DNA of 55,474 bases from an uncultured Bacillota bacterium (GCA_948465545.1 CAOJXO010000006.1:1-55474); one strand, 5' to 3'; numbered from the stretch's first letter, positions 1-8,370 are shown. Notes: generated by a model not told the origin, from the letters alone. A program made the numbers and translations.

Positions 1-254
1 AAACGAACTTTACTTTTATCCCCATCATCAAGTTTATTTATCAAAAGATTATATGCATTTTCACTTATTCGGCGTGTGATAAAATTATCAACAAGATGCA
101 TCCAAGTAGAACAGAGTGTTGAATTTCCACCACCTCCACTAAGGATCTTGTTTATAAATGCTTCATCATCATAATCTACCGAAAAAATCTGATAAAACAG
201 CAGAGACGTGTTTTTTACCCATTTCTCGATATCGATATTTTTTCTTTTAACCAT
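1..254 (-). CDS. Unknown protein, last visible gene of the restriction-modification operon (partial)
   Basis: An open frame of 84 codons starts at an ATG whose first bases overlap the TAA stop of the MT-A70 gene (TAATG) and runs off the left edge of the window. The visible start reads MVKRKNIDIEKWVKNTSLLF. The only other notable feature is a run of four glycines (near residue 40). I recognise no family. The stop-start overlap argues for translational coupling to the upstream methyltransferase and for a role in the same restriction-modification or defence operon. It could be a second nuclease, a specificity factor or an unrelated cargo gene. Coding is likely because the frame is fully open and its start is coupled to its neighbour. 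Confidence 0.6.
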   Translation of the reverse strand, partial: MVKRKNIDIEKWVKNTSLLFYQIFSVDYDDEAFINKILSGGGGNSTLCSTWMHLVDNFITRRISENAYNLLINKLDDGDKSKVR

Positions 255-812
255 TATGCTTCATCTCCCCATCTATCCCAGCCATCAACTGTACGTCTGG
301 CGAACAATTCTATCTTCCTTGTGTTTTCACCAAACAGCCTCTCAATTCTTCTCATTATTTCATCTGGCTTTACAGAATGGCCTTTTCTAGGATGCATCAA
401 CACCTGTGGAACAGTTTTATCTACACTTTTAATATGTCCTCTCATTGCTAATAAACATAATTCAGCATTTGCTTTTGTATAACTTCCCATACCAGATAAT
501 GGCTTACCATCTTTTTTTTGTTTTTATCCAAGTAAATGCGCAAGTTTTATACTTAAATCCCCAAGCATCTATAACTTTAAAAACTTCTGGTAAGCAAGGC
601 ATTGTACACCATATAAATAGCGCACAATTCTTATTTCTAATTTTTTTAATATATTCACCTAATTCACAAATTTCTTCAGTTGACATTGTGCTGTAGTGTT
701 TTTCTGAACAAAAATTCCCACCTTTTTCACCTTTGCCCCATAAATACGCCCATGGAGAGTCTGCATATATAATGTCATACTTCTCGTTACAATTTGTTAT
801 ATCAACTTTCAT
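254..812 (-). pseudogene. MT-A70 family adenine-N6 methyltransferase, interrupted by a frameshift
   Basis: MT-A70 family enzymes transfer a methyl group from SAM to N6 of adenine. The first 102 codons (812-504) carry the catalytic motif region YDIIYADSPW, then the conserved ALFIWCTM and FTWIKTK segments. A run of eight T on the plus strand (512-519; eight A in the gene) breaks the frame. With seven A the protein continues as KTKKDGKPLSGMGSYTKA into the second open stretch (490-254), which holds the family's LLAMRGH segment. The intact product would be about 185 residues. The motif reads DSPW where the family has DPPW. A start with AGGTGATTT before the ATG sits 7 bases after the restriction gene. 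The shift may be a sequencing error, a true null or a phase-variable tract. Confidence 0.8.
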
Positions 813-819
813 AAATCAC

Positions 820-1941
820 CTAAAAACCATAAAATACTTTTACTTTTGAATGCTGTAAGGTTCTGAAAAACATTTTCCCAGCTATTGTAGGGTTTAATTG
901 TTGAACATCTTTTATATTAAAGGTTATAAGATTGCCACTCAATTCACAATCCTCTACATATACAAAGAACAATGGTGTAATTTTATACCCTGATAATTTA
1001 CGATTCCCACCACGTTCTCTTCGCTCTGCGAGTAAGGTTTTGTCTACGGTTACCAAATCATTATTGAAAACGGCATTAAATTTCATCAGGAAATTATGTA
1101 ATGCAATTGGTGTCCAAACATTATAATGATTCCTTCCCGCTGGTCTAATTTCACCTTCTATCTCAGCCCATAAAGAAACTTGATTCACAGGCAACATAAC
1201 TAAATATCCATTTACATCTTCAGTGCAAATCACATCTGCATATTTCTTTGTATAGTTATTTGAAACAGCAATATTTATACTTTCTTTGCTAAAGTTATTT
1301 ATATTACTACCCATAATCTCAAAAAAGTTTAAGCCTTTTTGTTCATTTAACATATCAATAAATTGTGGATATCTTTCTTTGAAGTCATCAGTTACAAGTA
1401 ATTTGCCGTCTTCTTTATACTTTGGTAAGTCAGGCTCACTAGTTTTAGCACCTGGCTCTTTGAATTCTATTGTATAAATATTCAAATCCATCACAGTAAT
1501 CAATGCACTATCTATTCCGTTACACCCACCCGCTTGAATAAGCATCCTCTTTTTATCATTTGTTGAATATGCATATCTTGGATATAAGTTATATGATCTA
1601 AGTAGCGACTTAATATCGTTTGGAATAAAATTTTGATCAGTAGAGCAATTCACGAAAAGATTTAGGCCTAGCATATTTGCAAAAGTTTGAGCATATACAC
1701 ATTCACTAAAAACAGCCGACTGTATATTTCTACCAGAATTATAACTTTTTCTAATTTGGTGTTCAAGGGCAGGACATGTTCTTTTCAACATATCAAAATC
1801 CAACTCACCATCTCTACTTGTTGATTTCTTCCACAACTCGTTTCTTTGCGTTTTATTAAATATTACTTTAGTTGCTGGTATATTGTAAAACTCCTCCATA
1901 ATTTCTTTTTGAAGTTTTGTTAAAGGTATGATTTTATCCAT
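820..1941 (-). CDS. Probable type II restriction endonuclease (PD-(D/E)XK-like)
   Basis: This 373-residue protein follows the methyltransferase gene by 18 bases and has an AAGGAGAA ribosome site. I do not recognise a named enzyme. Residues 138-161 hold GGCNGIDSALI, a hydrophobic stretch, then YTIEFKEPGAK. Asp144 followed by Glu159-x-Lys161 fits the D...(D/E)xK signature of PD-(D/E)XK restriction nucleases, which cut double-stranded DNA with Mg2+. Position between two adenine methyltransferases and downstream of an XRE regulator is the classic context for the cleavage subunit of a type II system. The recognition site cannot be read from the sequence. It is most likely a soluble cytoplasmic dimer, which is inferred from the family. 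The function call rests on context and one motif. Confidence 0.65.
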   Translation of the reverse strand: MDKIIPLTKLQKEIMEEFYNIPATKVIFNKTQRNELWKKSTSRDGELDFDMLKRTCPALEHQIRKSYNSGRNIQSAVFSECVYAQTFANMLGLNLFVNCSTDQNFIPNDIKSLLRSYNLYPRYAYSTNDKKRMLIQAGGCNGIDSALITVMDLNIYTIEFKEPGAKTSEPDLPKYKEDGKLLVTDDFKERYPQFIDMLNEQKGLNFFEIMGSNINNFSKESINIAVSNNYTKKYADVICTEDVNGYLVMLPVNQVSLWAEIEGEIRPAGRNHYNVWTPIALHNFLMKFNAVFNNDLVTVDKTLLAERRERGGNRKLSGYKITPLFFVYVEDCELSGNLITFNIKDVQQLNPTIAGKMFFRTLQHSKVKVFYGF

Positions 1942-1959
1942 ATTATTCTCCTTTGTTTA

Positions 1960-3624
1960 CTAATCTCTGTTATTAAGTTTCCCAAAGAAACTATTTTTGT
2001 GGACAACATCAAAATTAATTAAATTTGAGTTATCAATTCCTAAAATTTTTAATAATCTTTCATTTATCTGATTACGATAATTTGGAGGGAATTTTATATT
2101 TTCTTGAAGTATCCCCGCATTTAATTTTGTTACTATACATTCTTTTTCTAATTTAACCATACTTTGGGTCATCTTTTTAAAGAACGTCTTATCTTCATCA
2201 TTTAATAAATTTATGAATATCGGTAATTTGTATAACAATCCAATAGGATATGTGATGCCGCCGTCAAAAATTCTCCACCACCAATATGCAAAGCTTGAGT
2301 TGATTAAACAGTATATAAAATTAAACACATCTTCATCATCAAAATTTAATCTCATCATTCCTGTTCTCTTCAATTCGTATGAAGATGCCGTTGTAAAATA
2401 CCTACAAGTATTAGGAACGAATATTTTGTAATATTGAGATTTTAGAGATATATAATCTTTTAAACTTTTTTCAGATTTGCTTATCCAGGCATCATATACT
2501 TCTTCCAATTCTTTTTGACATTTTGCAAAAGACTTATTTTTCTTATCCACAACTTGATAATTAGACGATATTGTCGATTCAAGAAGGCCACAATTTAACA
2601 ACTTTTCCCTTTCTTCATTTTTAAATCTAATAAGTGGGCTCAGTCTAAAGCCTTTATTATGATTTGTATTATTGACAACTGTTATTGCCGCACGAACTGA
2701 ATTACTTGTATTAGTATTAAATATTCCATGTTTTCTGCCACAAAAGATATTTCCAGGAACATTATCAAATGAAACTACAAAACCTGAATAATCATTCATA
2801 AGCAAACGCAATGAATAGAATTTATTTCCACCAATAAAGCTGTAGGGCGTGATTATAACAGATTTATCGCTTTCAAGAATAATTTTTTCCATAAAACTTG
2901 TGTACAGCTCTTTAGTTTCTAACTGAATTTTAGTCCTGTCCCAATTAAATGGTATTGCTGAAATACCAGCATAAGGAGGATTTGATATTACTTTACAGTT
3001 TGAAGGAAGATGTATATCTTTATTAAGGAAGTCGCAATGAATCGCATGAATATTTTTTGAATATTGCTTTCCATATCTAATCAAAATCGCCGTTTTACAA
3101 ATTGTAAGTGCTATTTCATCTAAATCGTAAAGGTAGATTCTTCCTTCGTTCAATAATTTAATCGTCTCATCAATTCCAATTAAATCTAAGTATGTTAATA
3201 TTAGTTTGCCCGTACCACATGCAACATCACATATATTATAAGCGTCAAGGTCTTTTAACCAACCAGCCATCACAAGAGCAACATCCTCTGGCGTGTAGTA
3301 TTTGCCATTTTCCTTTTTTTGTTGTTTGTCTTGTATCGCTAAAGCAATTTCATATAATTCACCAAAATTTGATACATTTAAAAATTCGACGACATTATCA
3401 TTAGATAAAACATAATCACAGATATAATCCCATGTAGTTTTTATCCCAAATTGCTCTATATCGTCGGTATATTTATTTAAATTATATGTTCTTAACTTTG
3501 CAATCCAATCGTTAGGAATATCTCTACTGAATGCTATTTCGATTTCTTTGATTGTCTTATCATTTTGATATGATCGCTCGGCCAAATAATCAAATAAAGT
3601 AAATTGGTTATAATTTCTGTTCAT
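1960..3624 (-). CDS. N6-adenine DNA methyltransferase of a type II restriction-modification system
   Basis: This 554-residue protein has the features of gamma-type N6 adenine methylases. GKYYTPEDVALVMAGWL (about 108-123) is the N-terminal signature shared with HsdM-like enzymes. ICDVACGTGK (131-140) is SAM-binding motif I, and KVISNPPYAG (211-220) is catalytic motif IV with NPPY at 215-218. The C-terminal half probably holds target recognition, with RYFTTASSYELKRTGMMRL and the aromatic AYWWWRIFDGG resembling that part of Eco57I/TaqI-type enzymes. Its ATG overlaps the stop of the regulator gene (TAATG) and has GGAGAAAAAT before it. It protects host DNA from the adjacent nuclease. Exact specificity is unknown. 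Confidence 0.88.
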   Translation of the reverse strand: MNRNYNQFTLFDYLAERSYQNDKTIKEIEIAFSRDIPNDWIAKLRTYNLNKYTDDIEQFGIKTTWDYICDYVLSNDNVVEFLNVSNFGELYEIALAIQDKQQKKENGKYYTPEDVALVMAGWLKDLDAYNICDVACGTGKLILTYLDLIGIDETIKLLNEGRIYLYDLDEIALTICKTAILIRYGKQYSKNIHAIHCDFLNKDIHLPSNCKVISNPPYAGISAIPFNWDRTKIQLETKELYTSFMEKIILESDKSVIITPYSFIGGNKFYSLRLLMNDYSGFVVSFDNVPGNIFCGRKHGIFNTNTSNSVRAAITVVNNTNHNKGFRLSPLIRFKNEEREKLLNCGLLESTISSNYQVVDKKNKSFAKCQKELEEVYDAWISKSEKSLKDYISLKSQYYKIFVPNTCRYFTTASSYELKRTGMMRLNFDDEDVFNFIYCLINSSFAYWWWRIFDGGITYPIGLLYKLPIFINLLNDEDKTFFKKMTQSMVKLEKECIVTKLNAGILQENIKFPPNYRNQINERLLKILGIDNSNLINFDVVHKNSFFGKLNNRD

Positions 3625-3836
3625 TATTTTTCTCCATTAGGCAACACATCCATAATATCTGATATGTTGCAATTAAGAACCTTGCAAATTCTTAATAACA
3701 CATCCATACTTACTTGCTGATCTTTCCCTAATTTAGCAAGCGTGGCAGTGCCTAAATCCGCTTGTATTCTTAATTGGGTTTTTGTCATATCGCTATCAAT
3801 AAGTTTCTTCCATAGCTTTTTGTAACTTATACTCAT
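3624..3836 (-). CDS. XRE/Cro-type helix-turn-helix regulator, probable R-M controller (C) protein
   Basis: This 70-residue protein begins MSISYKKLWKKL and has a Cro/CI helix-turn-helix across about residues 18-45 (MTKTQLRIQADLGTATLAKL), followed by the typical MDVLLRICKVLNCNISDIMD. I chose the ATG at 3836 rather than an upstream in-frame codon because GGGAGAA lies 6 bases before it and a consensus-like promoter would place the transcript start about 25 bases upstream. Small XRE proteins as first gene before M and R commonly act as controller proteins that delay nuclease expression. The stop overlaps the methyltransferase start, so the two are translationally coupled. Confidence 0.85.
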   Translation of the reverse strand: MSISYKKLWKKLIDSDMTKTQLRIQADLGTATLAKLGKDQQVSMDVLLRICKVLNCNISDIMDVLPNGEK

Positions 3837-3867
3837 TGTTTTCTCCCATATCAATTTCACATAAAAC

Positions 3868-3896
3868 ATTATACATAAACAATCTCGCAAACGCAA
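3868..3896 (-). promoter_or_regulatory. Sigma-A promoter of the R-M operon
   Basis: On the minus strand a -35 box TTGCGT (3896-3891) is followed after 17 bases by a perfect -10 box TATAAT (3873-3868). The transcript would begin near 3861, about 25 bases before the regulator ATG at 3836. Confidence 0.75.
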
Positions 3897-3901
3897 ACAA
3901 T
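3877..3901 (-). promoter_or_regulatory. Candidate controller-protein operator (direct repeats)
   Basis: The heptamer ATTGTTT occurs twice in the same orientation (3901-3895 and 3883-3877), 18 bases apart, with an overlapping TTTGCG doublet between. The repeats cover the -35 box and spacer, as expected for autoregulation by the adjacent XRE protein. The functional assignment is inference. Confidence 0.4.
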
Positions 3902-3960
3902 TTATTCATGAAATTGAATATTTTATTCTAACAGAGGTTGATAATTCCATTAAGATAGAT

Positions 3961-4007
3961 GATTTGCTCCAGATAGTTGAGTTTTATGCAACTTTCTGGA
4001 GCAAATC
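3961..4007. terminator. Long inverted repeat between the helicase and R-M operons
   Basis: Thirteen bases (GATTTGCTCCAGA) plus five (AGTTG) pair with the matching arm at 3989-4007, with one mismatch and a 9-base loop. It lies 82 bases past the stop of the helicase gene and upstream of the R-M promoter. The flanking U-runs are weak, so it may be a terminator or transcript-end structure, or an inverted-repeat insertion scar. Confidence 0.45.
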
Positions 4008-4088
4008 AACATTTTATTAGTCACATGGATATAGCAACTCCTTAGGAGACGAATGCGCCATCTTCTAATACCGTGTAGTATCACAAAA

Positions 4089-7000
4089 TTATAAAATAAC
4101 ATCAGAAAGCAATCTATTAAAACCTTCTCTATTCCATTGACGAGTTTCAGGATCGAAAAGATATGGAATAATTATTAATCTTGAATCTGGACTAATATAA
4201 TCTTTAGGGTTATAGTTCTTCGGTTTGAAAATGTTTATTATATAGCCGCGAGAACCATGACAATCGTTTAATTTATTTAATATTCTCTTAACTTCTTTTT
4301 CTCTGTCTTCATCTCGACCACCGCTCCAATATTTAAAATCCACATACTTGTCATTATTAAAAACAAAGTCAAATTTTTCATATCTGTCTAAATTTGTTAT
4401 TCTTTCGAGTTTAAGATTTACATTACTCAAAAATTTATTGACTAGGAAAGTACCAACAGCTTCTCCTAAAGCACCTAAGTATATCCTTTGAAAGACATTT
4501 GGTAAAAGCAAATAGTTGGATTTTTTGAAAAAAGTAGCGTAACCATTTGATTCGAAATACTCTTTTATGATATCAATCGACATAAGAGTTTTTAAATTAG
4601 CAAATTCTTCACAGATACAATAGTCGTTATATTTTTCATAGGTAATATTAAATTTCCCAAATTCATTTTTATTATAGTAATAGTGATCATTCGCTTCTTT
4701 AAGTTCACAATATATATCATAGTCATTATGTATTCCTGTATCATCGTAAGGATGTTTTAAAACTACATCTCTTAATTCCTCCCATTTAGCTATATCGCTA
4801 GCAGATTTAAATTGCATTAAAGAGTTTATTCTATCATTACTTTTCTGAATTTTGGAGTTATTAATATTAAATAGATTATTATCAACCTCAGCTTTTATGT
4901 TTTCACATGTATTAAGCAATTCTTTCAATTCATTATTTATTGGTCTACTTAGAAATTCGTTTTTACAATAAGATAATTCCGTTTCCATTTGTTGATCAAA
5001 AGAAATAAAAATGTTAGTATTTTTGGTGTTTGTCCTACAGATTCTACCAATTGCCTGTAAAATTATTTTGGCAGTGTGCATATAAATATGTTTCGACCTC
5101 GGTGTGTTTATCTTTTGGGTTGAGGCATGGTATAAAATTTTTATTGCTTTCTTAATCTCTGTGGTTGCTTGGTCAAGATTAAAGTGTCCTACTTCTTCTA
5201 AACACTTAACTTGATAAATAAATTTTAGTAATTGTTCTTCGTTAGGTTTCGAATTCATATTTACGAATAAATTAGTTGGCTTATCAAGGAATAAGGCATC
5301 AAAATCTTTATGTTTCTTTCCATATGAATTATCATTAATAACTCTCAAAAGATCTTCGTAATTTTCGTCATATTCATATTGCAAGTTTTGACCAGCACCT
5401 AATGTTTGATATGTAGAAACTACAAACACTCTTTTTCCTAATTTCAATTTGTCTTTTATGGCTTGCTTTAAATTTTCAAATTTTTCGAGAGATCCCTCTA
5501 ATGAATAGCAATATGCATTTTTGCAATTCTCTGGTTTCAAAGTGTTAAAGATGTAATTTATACATTCATAATTGAAATCCAAATTGCTATTCATTGAGAC
5601 ATTTGTTAAGAATAGAAATGAGTGGATAGATCTTTTGAAAAACTTCTCTATAGCATAAACTATTTTACAATATCTTGCCTTAATAAACCCTTCTGTCGCA
5701 TAACTATCGATCTTTTTGGTGATTGCATCATAGTCAGATTCTGACAAAAATGATTTTAAAACATCATAATAATTTTTATCAGTAATTAAGCATTTATCAA
5801 TATCAATGTTTACATTGCTATAGTCACCTAAACTTTTCATTATCGATTTATTAATCCTATCTTGCTCTTCTGGACTAATTTCATAGAATAGCGATCCAAG
5901 TTTCTTTTTAACATAACACAAATCGTAGTTTCCTGTGACAGTTTCCAATGTTCCACTTGCCGAAATTCCTATTACTTTTGAGTTCAGACATAAGTATATC
6001 AATATCTTTTCTGGCGACATATTGAATGATAGCAACTGAATTTTTGATTGAGTGTCAAAAGTATCACTATCAACGAAGTTATAAAATCTAAATCCTTTCT
6101 CATAAACAGAAAAATCCAGTTCACTTTTTAAATCAACTATTTTATTCGATCTTGCTTTTTTCGTATTGAGTATTTGACTTGTTAGATAGTTTAAATATTT
6201 CCCTTCAATACCAAATTCTGATAAAACCGTTTTGATCGAAGCTTCATAAGAAAAATTATTTGTCTCTTGCTTTCGCTCTCTTTTTAATGCCAAGTAATTA
6301 TCTGCTATTAACTTAACACCATTCTGAAAATATGCCAAGAAAGACTTTATTGCTTGTAAAAGAGCAAAAAGATTTTCTTCTTCCAACACCTCTTTTTTGT
6401 CTGCCTTTTTTATCCAATTGATGCGTGTTTCTTTATCATTTTCAAGATAAACACAATTTTTTTCATCACTTAGAATAGTATGAAACTGATAATCTTGAAA
6501 TAAAAAGTTCGCCCTGTCTTTTTCAGACGCATCAAGCTTATGAAAATTTACTAATTTATACTTCTTTTCAATTTCTTTTGCCCTCGCTCTAAATTCATCT
6601 AGTATTTCATCTGGTGTATAAAAACGACGCTCTTGCTTTCGAATGTTCTCATTAAGCTTATTTGAAATTTCCGTAAGTAGTTTAGAAAAACTTGTGTTCT
6701 CTAAACCAGAATAAATTATACGAAATAATTCAACGACACTAACTTGAGTATCTAAACTTTCTTTAATTATACTTTTAAGCAATATATCCTTGCTCGCGTC
6801 AAATTCATCTATAAAGATAATTGAGTCATCCAGTAAAGACTTGTTGTCTATTATATTATAGGAAGGTTCAACTATAGTTGAATTTCTAACAAGAAATTTA
6901 TCTATACTCATAAAAATGATCTTTTTATCATCAGTATTGACTGCAGGATAAAGTACAGGAATCCATTTATAGTTTGGATCAGTTTTTATTAATTCTAATT

Positions 7001-7556
7001 TTTGCGCCTTAGTTCTTCTTTTACCTTCGCTGTCATATTTTAATTCTTCTTCAATTATTGTCCTAAATTCTTTCTCATACTTTTCTTTTAAGTCCTCTTT
7101 TGCTTGACTCATAATAAAGTAAGCATTATCTTTTGATCCAAATTCTTCTAATTCTTTTGAGTTCTTATTGTTTAAATTATCCTTGATTGTAGTAATAACC
7201 TTAATACATCTTTTCACATTGTAAAGCGTTCCATTTTTAGAAAATCTGTCATGAGGAATAAGATTTTCAACTTCGTTAAAATGTTCGATAAGAGTATCAA
7301 CATTATTATCTAAAAACAAGACATCTTTCTCAAAATCATCCAACTTATTATCTTTTTCAAAAAACTCTTTTAGTTTTTTTATTGGCAAGTTTTTCTTTAA
7401 GTTTGTGATGAAAATTATTTTGTTTTTTACATTTTTATAATTTTTGTAAATAAACTCAACTGAATTGTGAGTTTTTCCAGTGCCAGTTGGCATGTCTATA
7501 AGTAACAATCCTGCATTTTTATCTGAAAAACAAAAATTATTTAGAAGGGTTTGCAT
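4089..7556 (-). CDS. Large SF2 helicase with C-terminal nuclease-like domain; candidate antiphage defence protein
   Basis: A 1155-residue protein counted from the ATG at 7556, chosen because AGGAGATATT precedes it and an extended -10 promoter lies just upstream; a longer frame would start before that promoter. Helicase motifs are visible: Walker A MPTGTGKTH (22-30), Walker B IIFIDEFD with DEFD at 250-253, a motif III-like GISASGT, motif V GAGQNLQ, and motif VI LQAIGRICRT. The C-terminus has GALGEAVGTFLV, then Asp1063 and VDFKYW with Asp1073-x-Lys1075, matching the E...D...DxK layout of PD-(D/E)XK nucleases. I recognise no named defence system. A helicase fused to a nuclease beside a restriction-modification operon suggests DNA-targeting immunity. 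That is inference from architecture and context. Confidence 0.75.
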   Translation of the reverse strand: MQTLLNNFCFSDKNAGLLLIDMPTGTGKTHNSVEFIYKNYKNVKNKIIFITNLKKNLPIKKLKEFFEKDNKLDDFEKDVLFLDNNVDTLIEHFNEVENLIPHDRFSKNGTLYNVKRCIKVITTIKDNLNNKNSKELEEFGSKDNAYFIMSQAKEDLKEKYEKEFRTIIEEELKYDSEGKRRTKAQKLELIKTDPNYKWIPVLYPAVNTDDKKIIFMSIDKFLVRNSTIVEPSYNIIDNKSLLDDSIIFIDEFDASKDILLKSIIKESLDTQVSVVELFRIIYSGLENTSFSKLLTEISNKLNENIRKQERRFYTPDEILDEFRARAKEIEKKYKLVNFHKLDASEKDRANFLFQDYQFHTILSDEKNCVYLENDKETRINWIKKADKKEVLEEENLFALLQAIKSFLAYFQNGVKLIADNYLALKRERKQETNNFSYEASIKTVLSEFGIEGKYLNYLTSQILNTKKARSNKIVDLKSELDFSVYEKGFRFYNFVDSDTFDTQSKIQLLSFNMSPEKILIYLCLNSKVIGISASGTLETVTGNYDLCYVKKKLGSLFYEISPEEQDRINKSIMKSLGDYSNVNIDIDKCLITDKNYYDVLKSFLSESDYDAITKKIDSYATEGFIKARYCKIVYAIEKFFKRSIHSFLFLTNVSMNSNLDFNYECINYIFNTLKPENCKNAYCYSLEGSLEKFENLKQAIKDKLKLGKRVFVVSTYQTLGAGQNLQYEYDENYEDLLRVINDNSYGKKHKDFDALFLDKPTNLFVNMNSKPNEEQLLKFIYQVKCLEEVGHFNLDQATTEIKKAIKILYHASTQKINTPRSKHIYMHTAKIILQAIGRICRTNTKNTNIFISFDQQMETELSYCKNEFLSRPINNELKELLNTCENIKAEVDNNLFNINNSKIQKSNDRINSLMQFKSASDIAKWEELRDVVLKHPYDDTGIHNDYDIYCELKEANDHYYYNKNEFGKFNITYEKYNDYCICEEFANLKTLMSIDIIKEYFESNGYATFFKKSNYLLLPNVFQRIYLGALGEAVGTFLVNKFLSNVNLKLERITNLDRYEKFDFVFNNDKYVDFKYWSGGRDEDREKEVKRILNKLNDCHGSRGYIINIFKPKNYNPKDYISPDSRLIIIPYLFDPETRQWNREGFNRLLSDVIL

Positions 7557-7587
7557 AATATCTCCTATAATACTACTAATTAGGATT

Positions 7588-7596
7588 ATTATAGCA
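7588..7596 (-). promoter_or_regulatory. Extended -10 promoter of the helicase-nuclease gene
   Basis: TGC followed by a perfect TATAAT (minus strand 7596-7588) lies 31 bases before the ATG at 7556. The -35 region is poor, as is usual for extended -10 promoters. Confidence 0.6.
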
Positions 7597-7655
7597 TACA
7601 TCGTCACTAGATTTATATAAAAAATGAATTTTTTGTAAAAATTTATTAAATTTAC

Positions 7656-7684
7656 TTGCAAAAGTTTTTTATTTAAGTTAAAAC
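7656..7684 (+). promoter_or_regulatory. Promoter of the small two-gene unit at 7708-8180
   Basis: TTGCAA (7656-7661), a 17-base spacer and TAAAAC (7679-7684) precede the AAGGAG ribosome site and ATG at 7708. It diverges from the helicase promoter. Confidence 0.5.
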
Positions 7685-7707
7685 ACAAAGCAACTCAAGG
7701 AGCGAAT

Positions 7708-8073
7708 ATGAAAGCAAGGTTTTTGTGTGCTATGGCGAATGCCAGATTTCTTAGGAATAAACTTGACAAAGGCGAAGGTTTAGAATGTGAATATATTATT
7801 GAGAGAGTTGTTTATTTGTCTAAGCGAGACTTTATTCCTTTTCGAGAGCATCTTATGGAAAACACTCCATTTGTGTACTGTCACAAAGAAGATATGTTTA
7901 TTGATGAACGAGGCATTTGGCATGTGTTAATGTTCTGTTGTTTGCAATCGGACATTATATTGCTTGTAAATAGCAATGGCGAAGACTATGCCAAGTATTG
8001 TAGCATTATTTCAAATGGAGGTGAAAAAGTTGAACCACGTTTTACAACTAGTCAGAGATATACTAGAAAATGA
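7708..8073 (+). CDS. Small soluble protein of a family typical of Clostridia mobile elements, function unknown
   Basis: A 121-residue protein with a clear AAGGAG site 7 bases before the ATG. It has no membrane segment. The segment FVYCHKEDMFIDERGIWHVL, followed by DIILLVNSNGEDYAKYCSII, resembles a short domain of unknown function often carried by conjugative elements (I believe DUF6329, not certain). Its TGA stop overlaps the ATG of the next gene (ATGA), so the two are coupled. It sits at the edge of the accessory region, divergent from the helicase-nuclease gene. No catalytic motif is apparent. It might be a regulator, an anti-defence protein or a maintenance factor of the element. Confidence 0.7.
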   Translation: MKARFLCAMANARFLRNKLDKGEGLECEYIIERVVYLSKRDFIPFREHLMENTPFVYCHKEDMFIDERGIWHVLMFCCLQSDIILLVNSNGEDYAKYCSIISNGGEKVEPRFTTSQRYTRK

Positions 8074-8180
8074 AAAAAGAACTTAAACGACAAAAAATTT
8101 GGAATTGGATTACTTATGGAATAACAACTTTAATTGCTATTGCTTCTGTTGTTGGAACTTTTATTAGTATTTTTAAATAA
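8070..8180 (+). CDS. 36-residue single-span membrane peptide
   Basis: The ATG at 8070 overlaps the TGA of the preceding gene (ATGA). The peptide starts MKKELKRQKIWNW, a basic N-terminal tail, followed by one hydrophobic helix (ITTLIAIASVVGTFISIF) and ends at a TAA at 8178. The pattern is that of a small membrane protein or holin-like peptide with its N-terminus inside. Coupling to a mobile-element gene supports real translation. No family is recognised. Confidence 0.55.
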   Translation: MKKELKRQKIWNWITYGITTLIAIASVVGTFISIFK

Positions 8181-8284
8181 ACATCAAATTGTACCCAAAC
8201 GTCAAAACTGGTTAAAAAGTCACCATTACTGTACCGTGGATTTGGATTGGTTTGAGTTTATGGTGCAAAAGATAGAAAAGTTGG

Positions 8285-8313
8285 TTGGAAATTTGCAAGT
8301 TAGGTGCTATAAT
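8285..8313 (+). promoter_or_regulatory. Promoter directed toward the element border
   Basis: TTGGAA (8285-8290), 17 bases and TATAAT (8308-8313) with an extended TGC form a good sigma-A promoter. Between 8181 and 8370 I see no convincing gene: only a 14-codon GTG frame that stops inside the tRNA fragment. The promoter points across the border. Confidence 0.5.
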
Positions 8314-8370
8314 GTTTGTAAGAATTGCCAAAGTGAGTGATAGAAAAGTTAAAAGGACTAGATTTTATTG

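Noticed and set aside
7557..7688. Longer N-terminus for the helicase-nuclease protein
   Set aside because: The extra 44 codons would start upstream of the extended -10 promoter and are hydrophobic and AT-driven; the ATG at 7556 has a good ribosome site.
8134..8340. 68-codon plus-strand frame beginning with a leucine run
   Set aside because: Overlaps the better-supported 36-residue peptide in another frame and has no ribosome site; the remainder is low-complexity.
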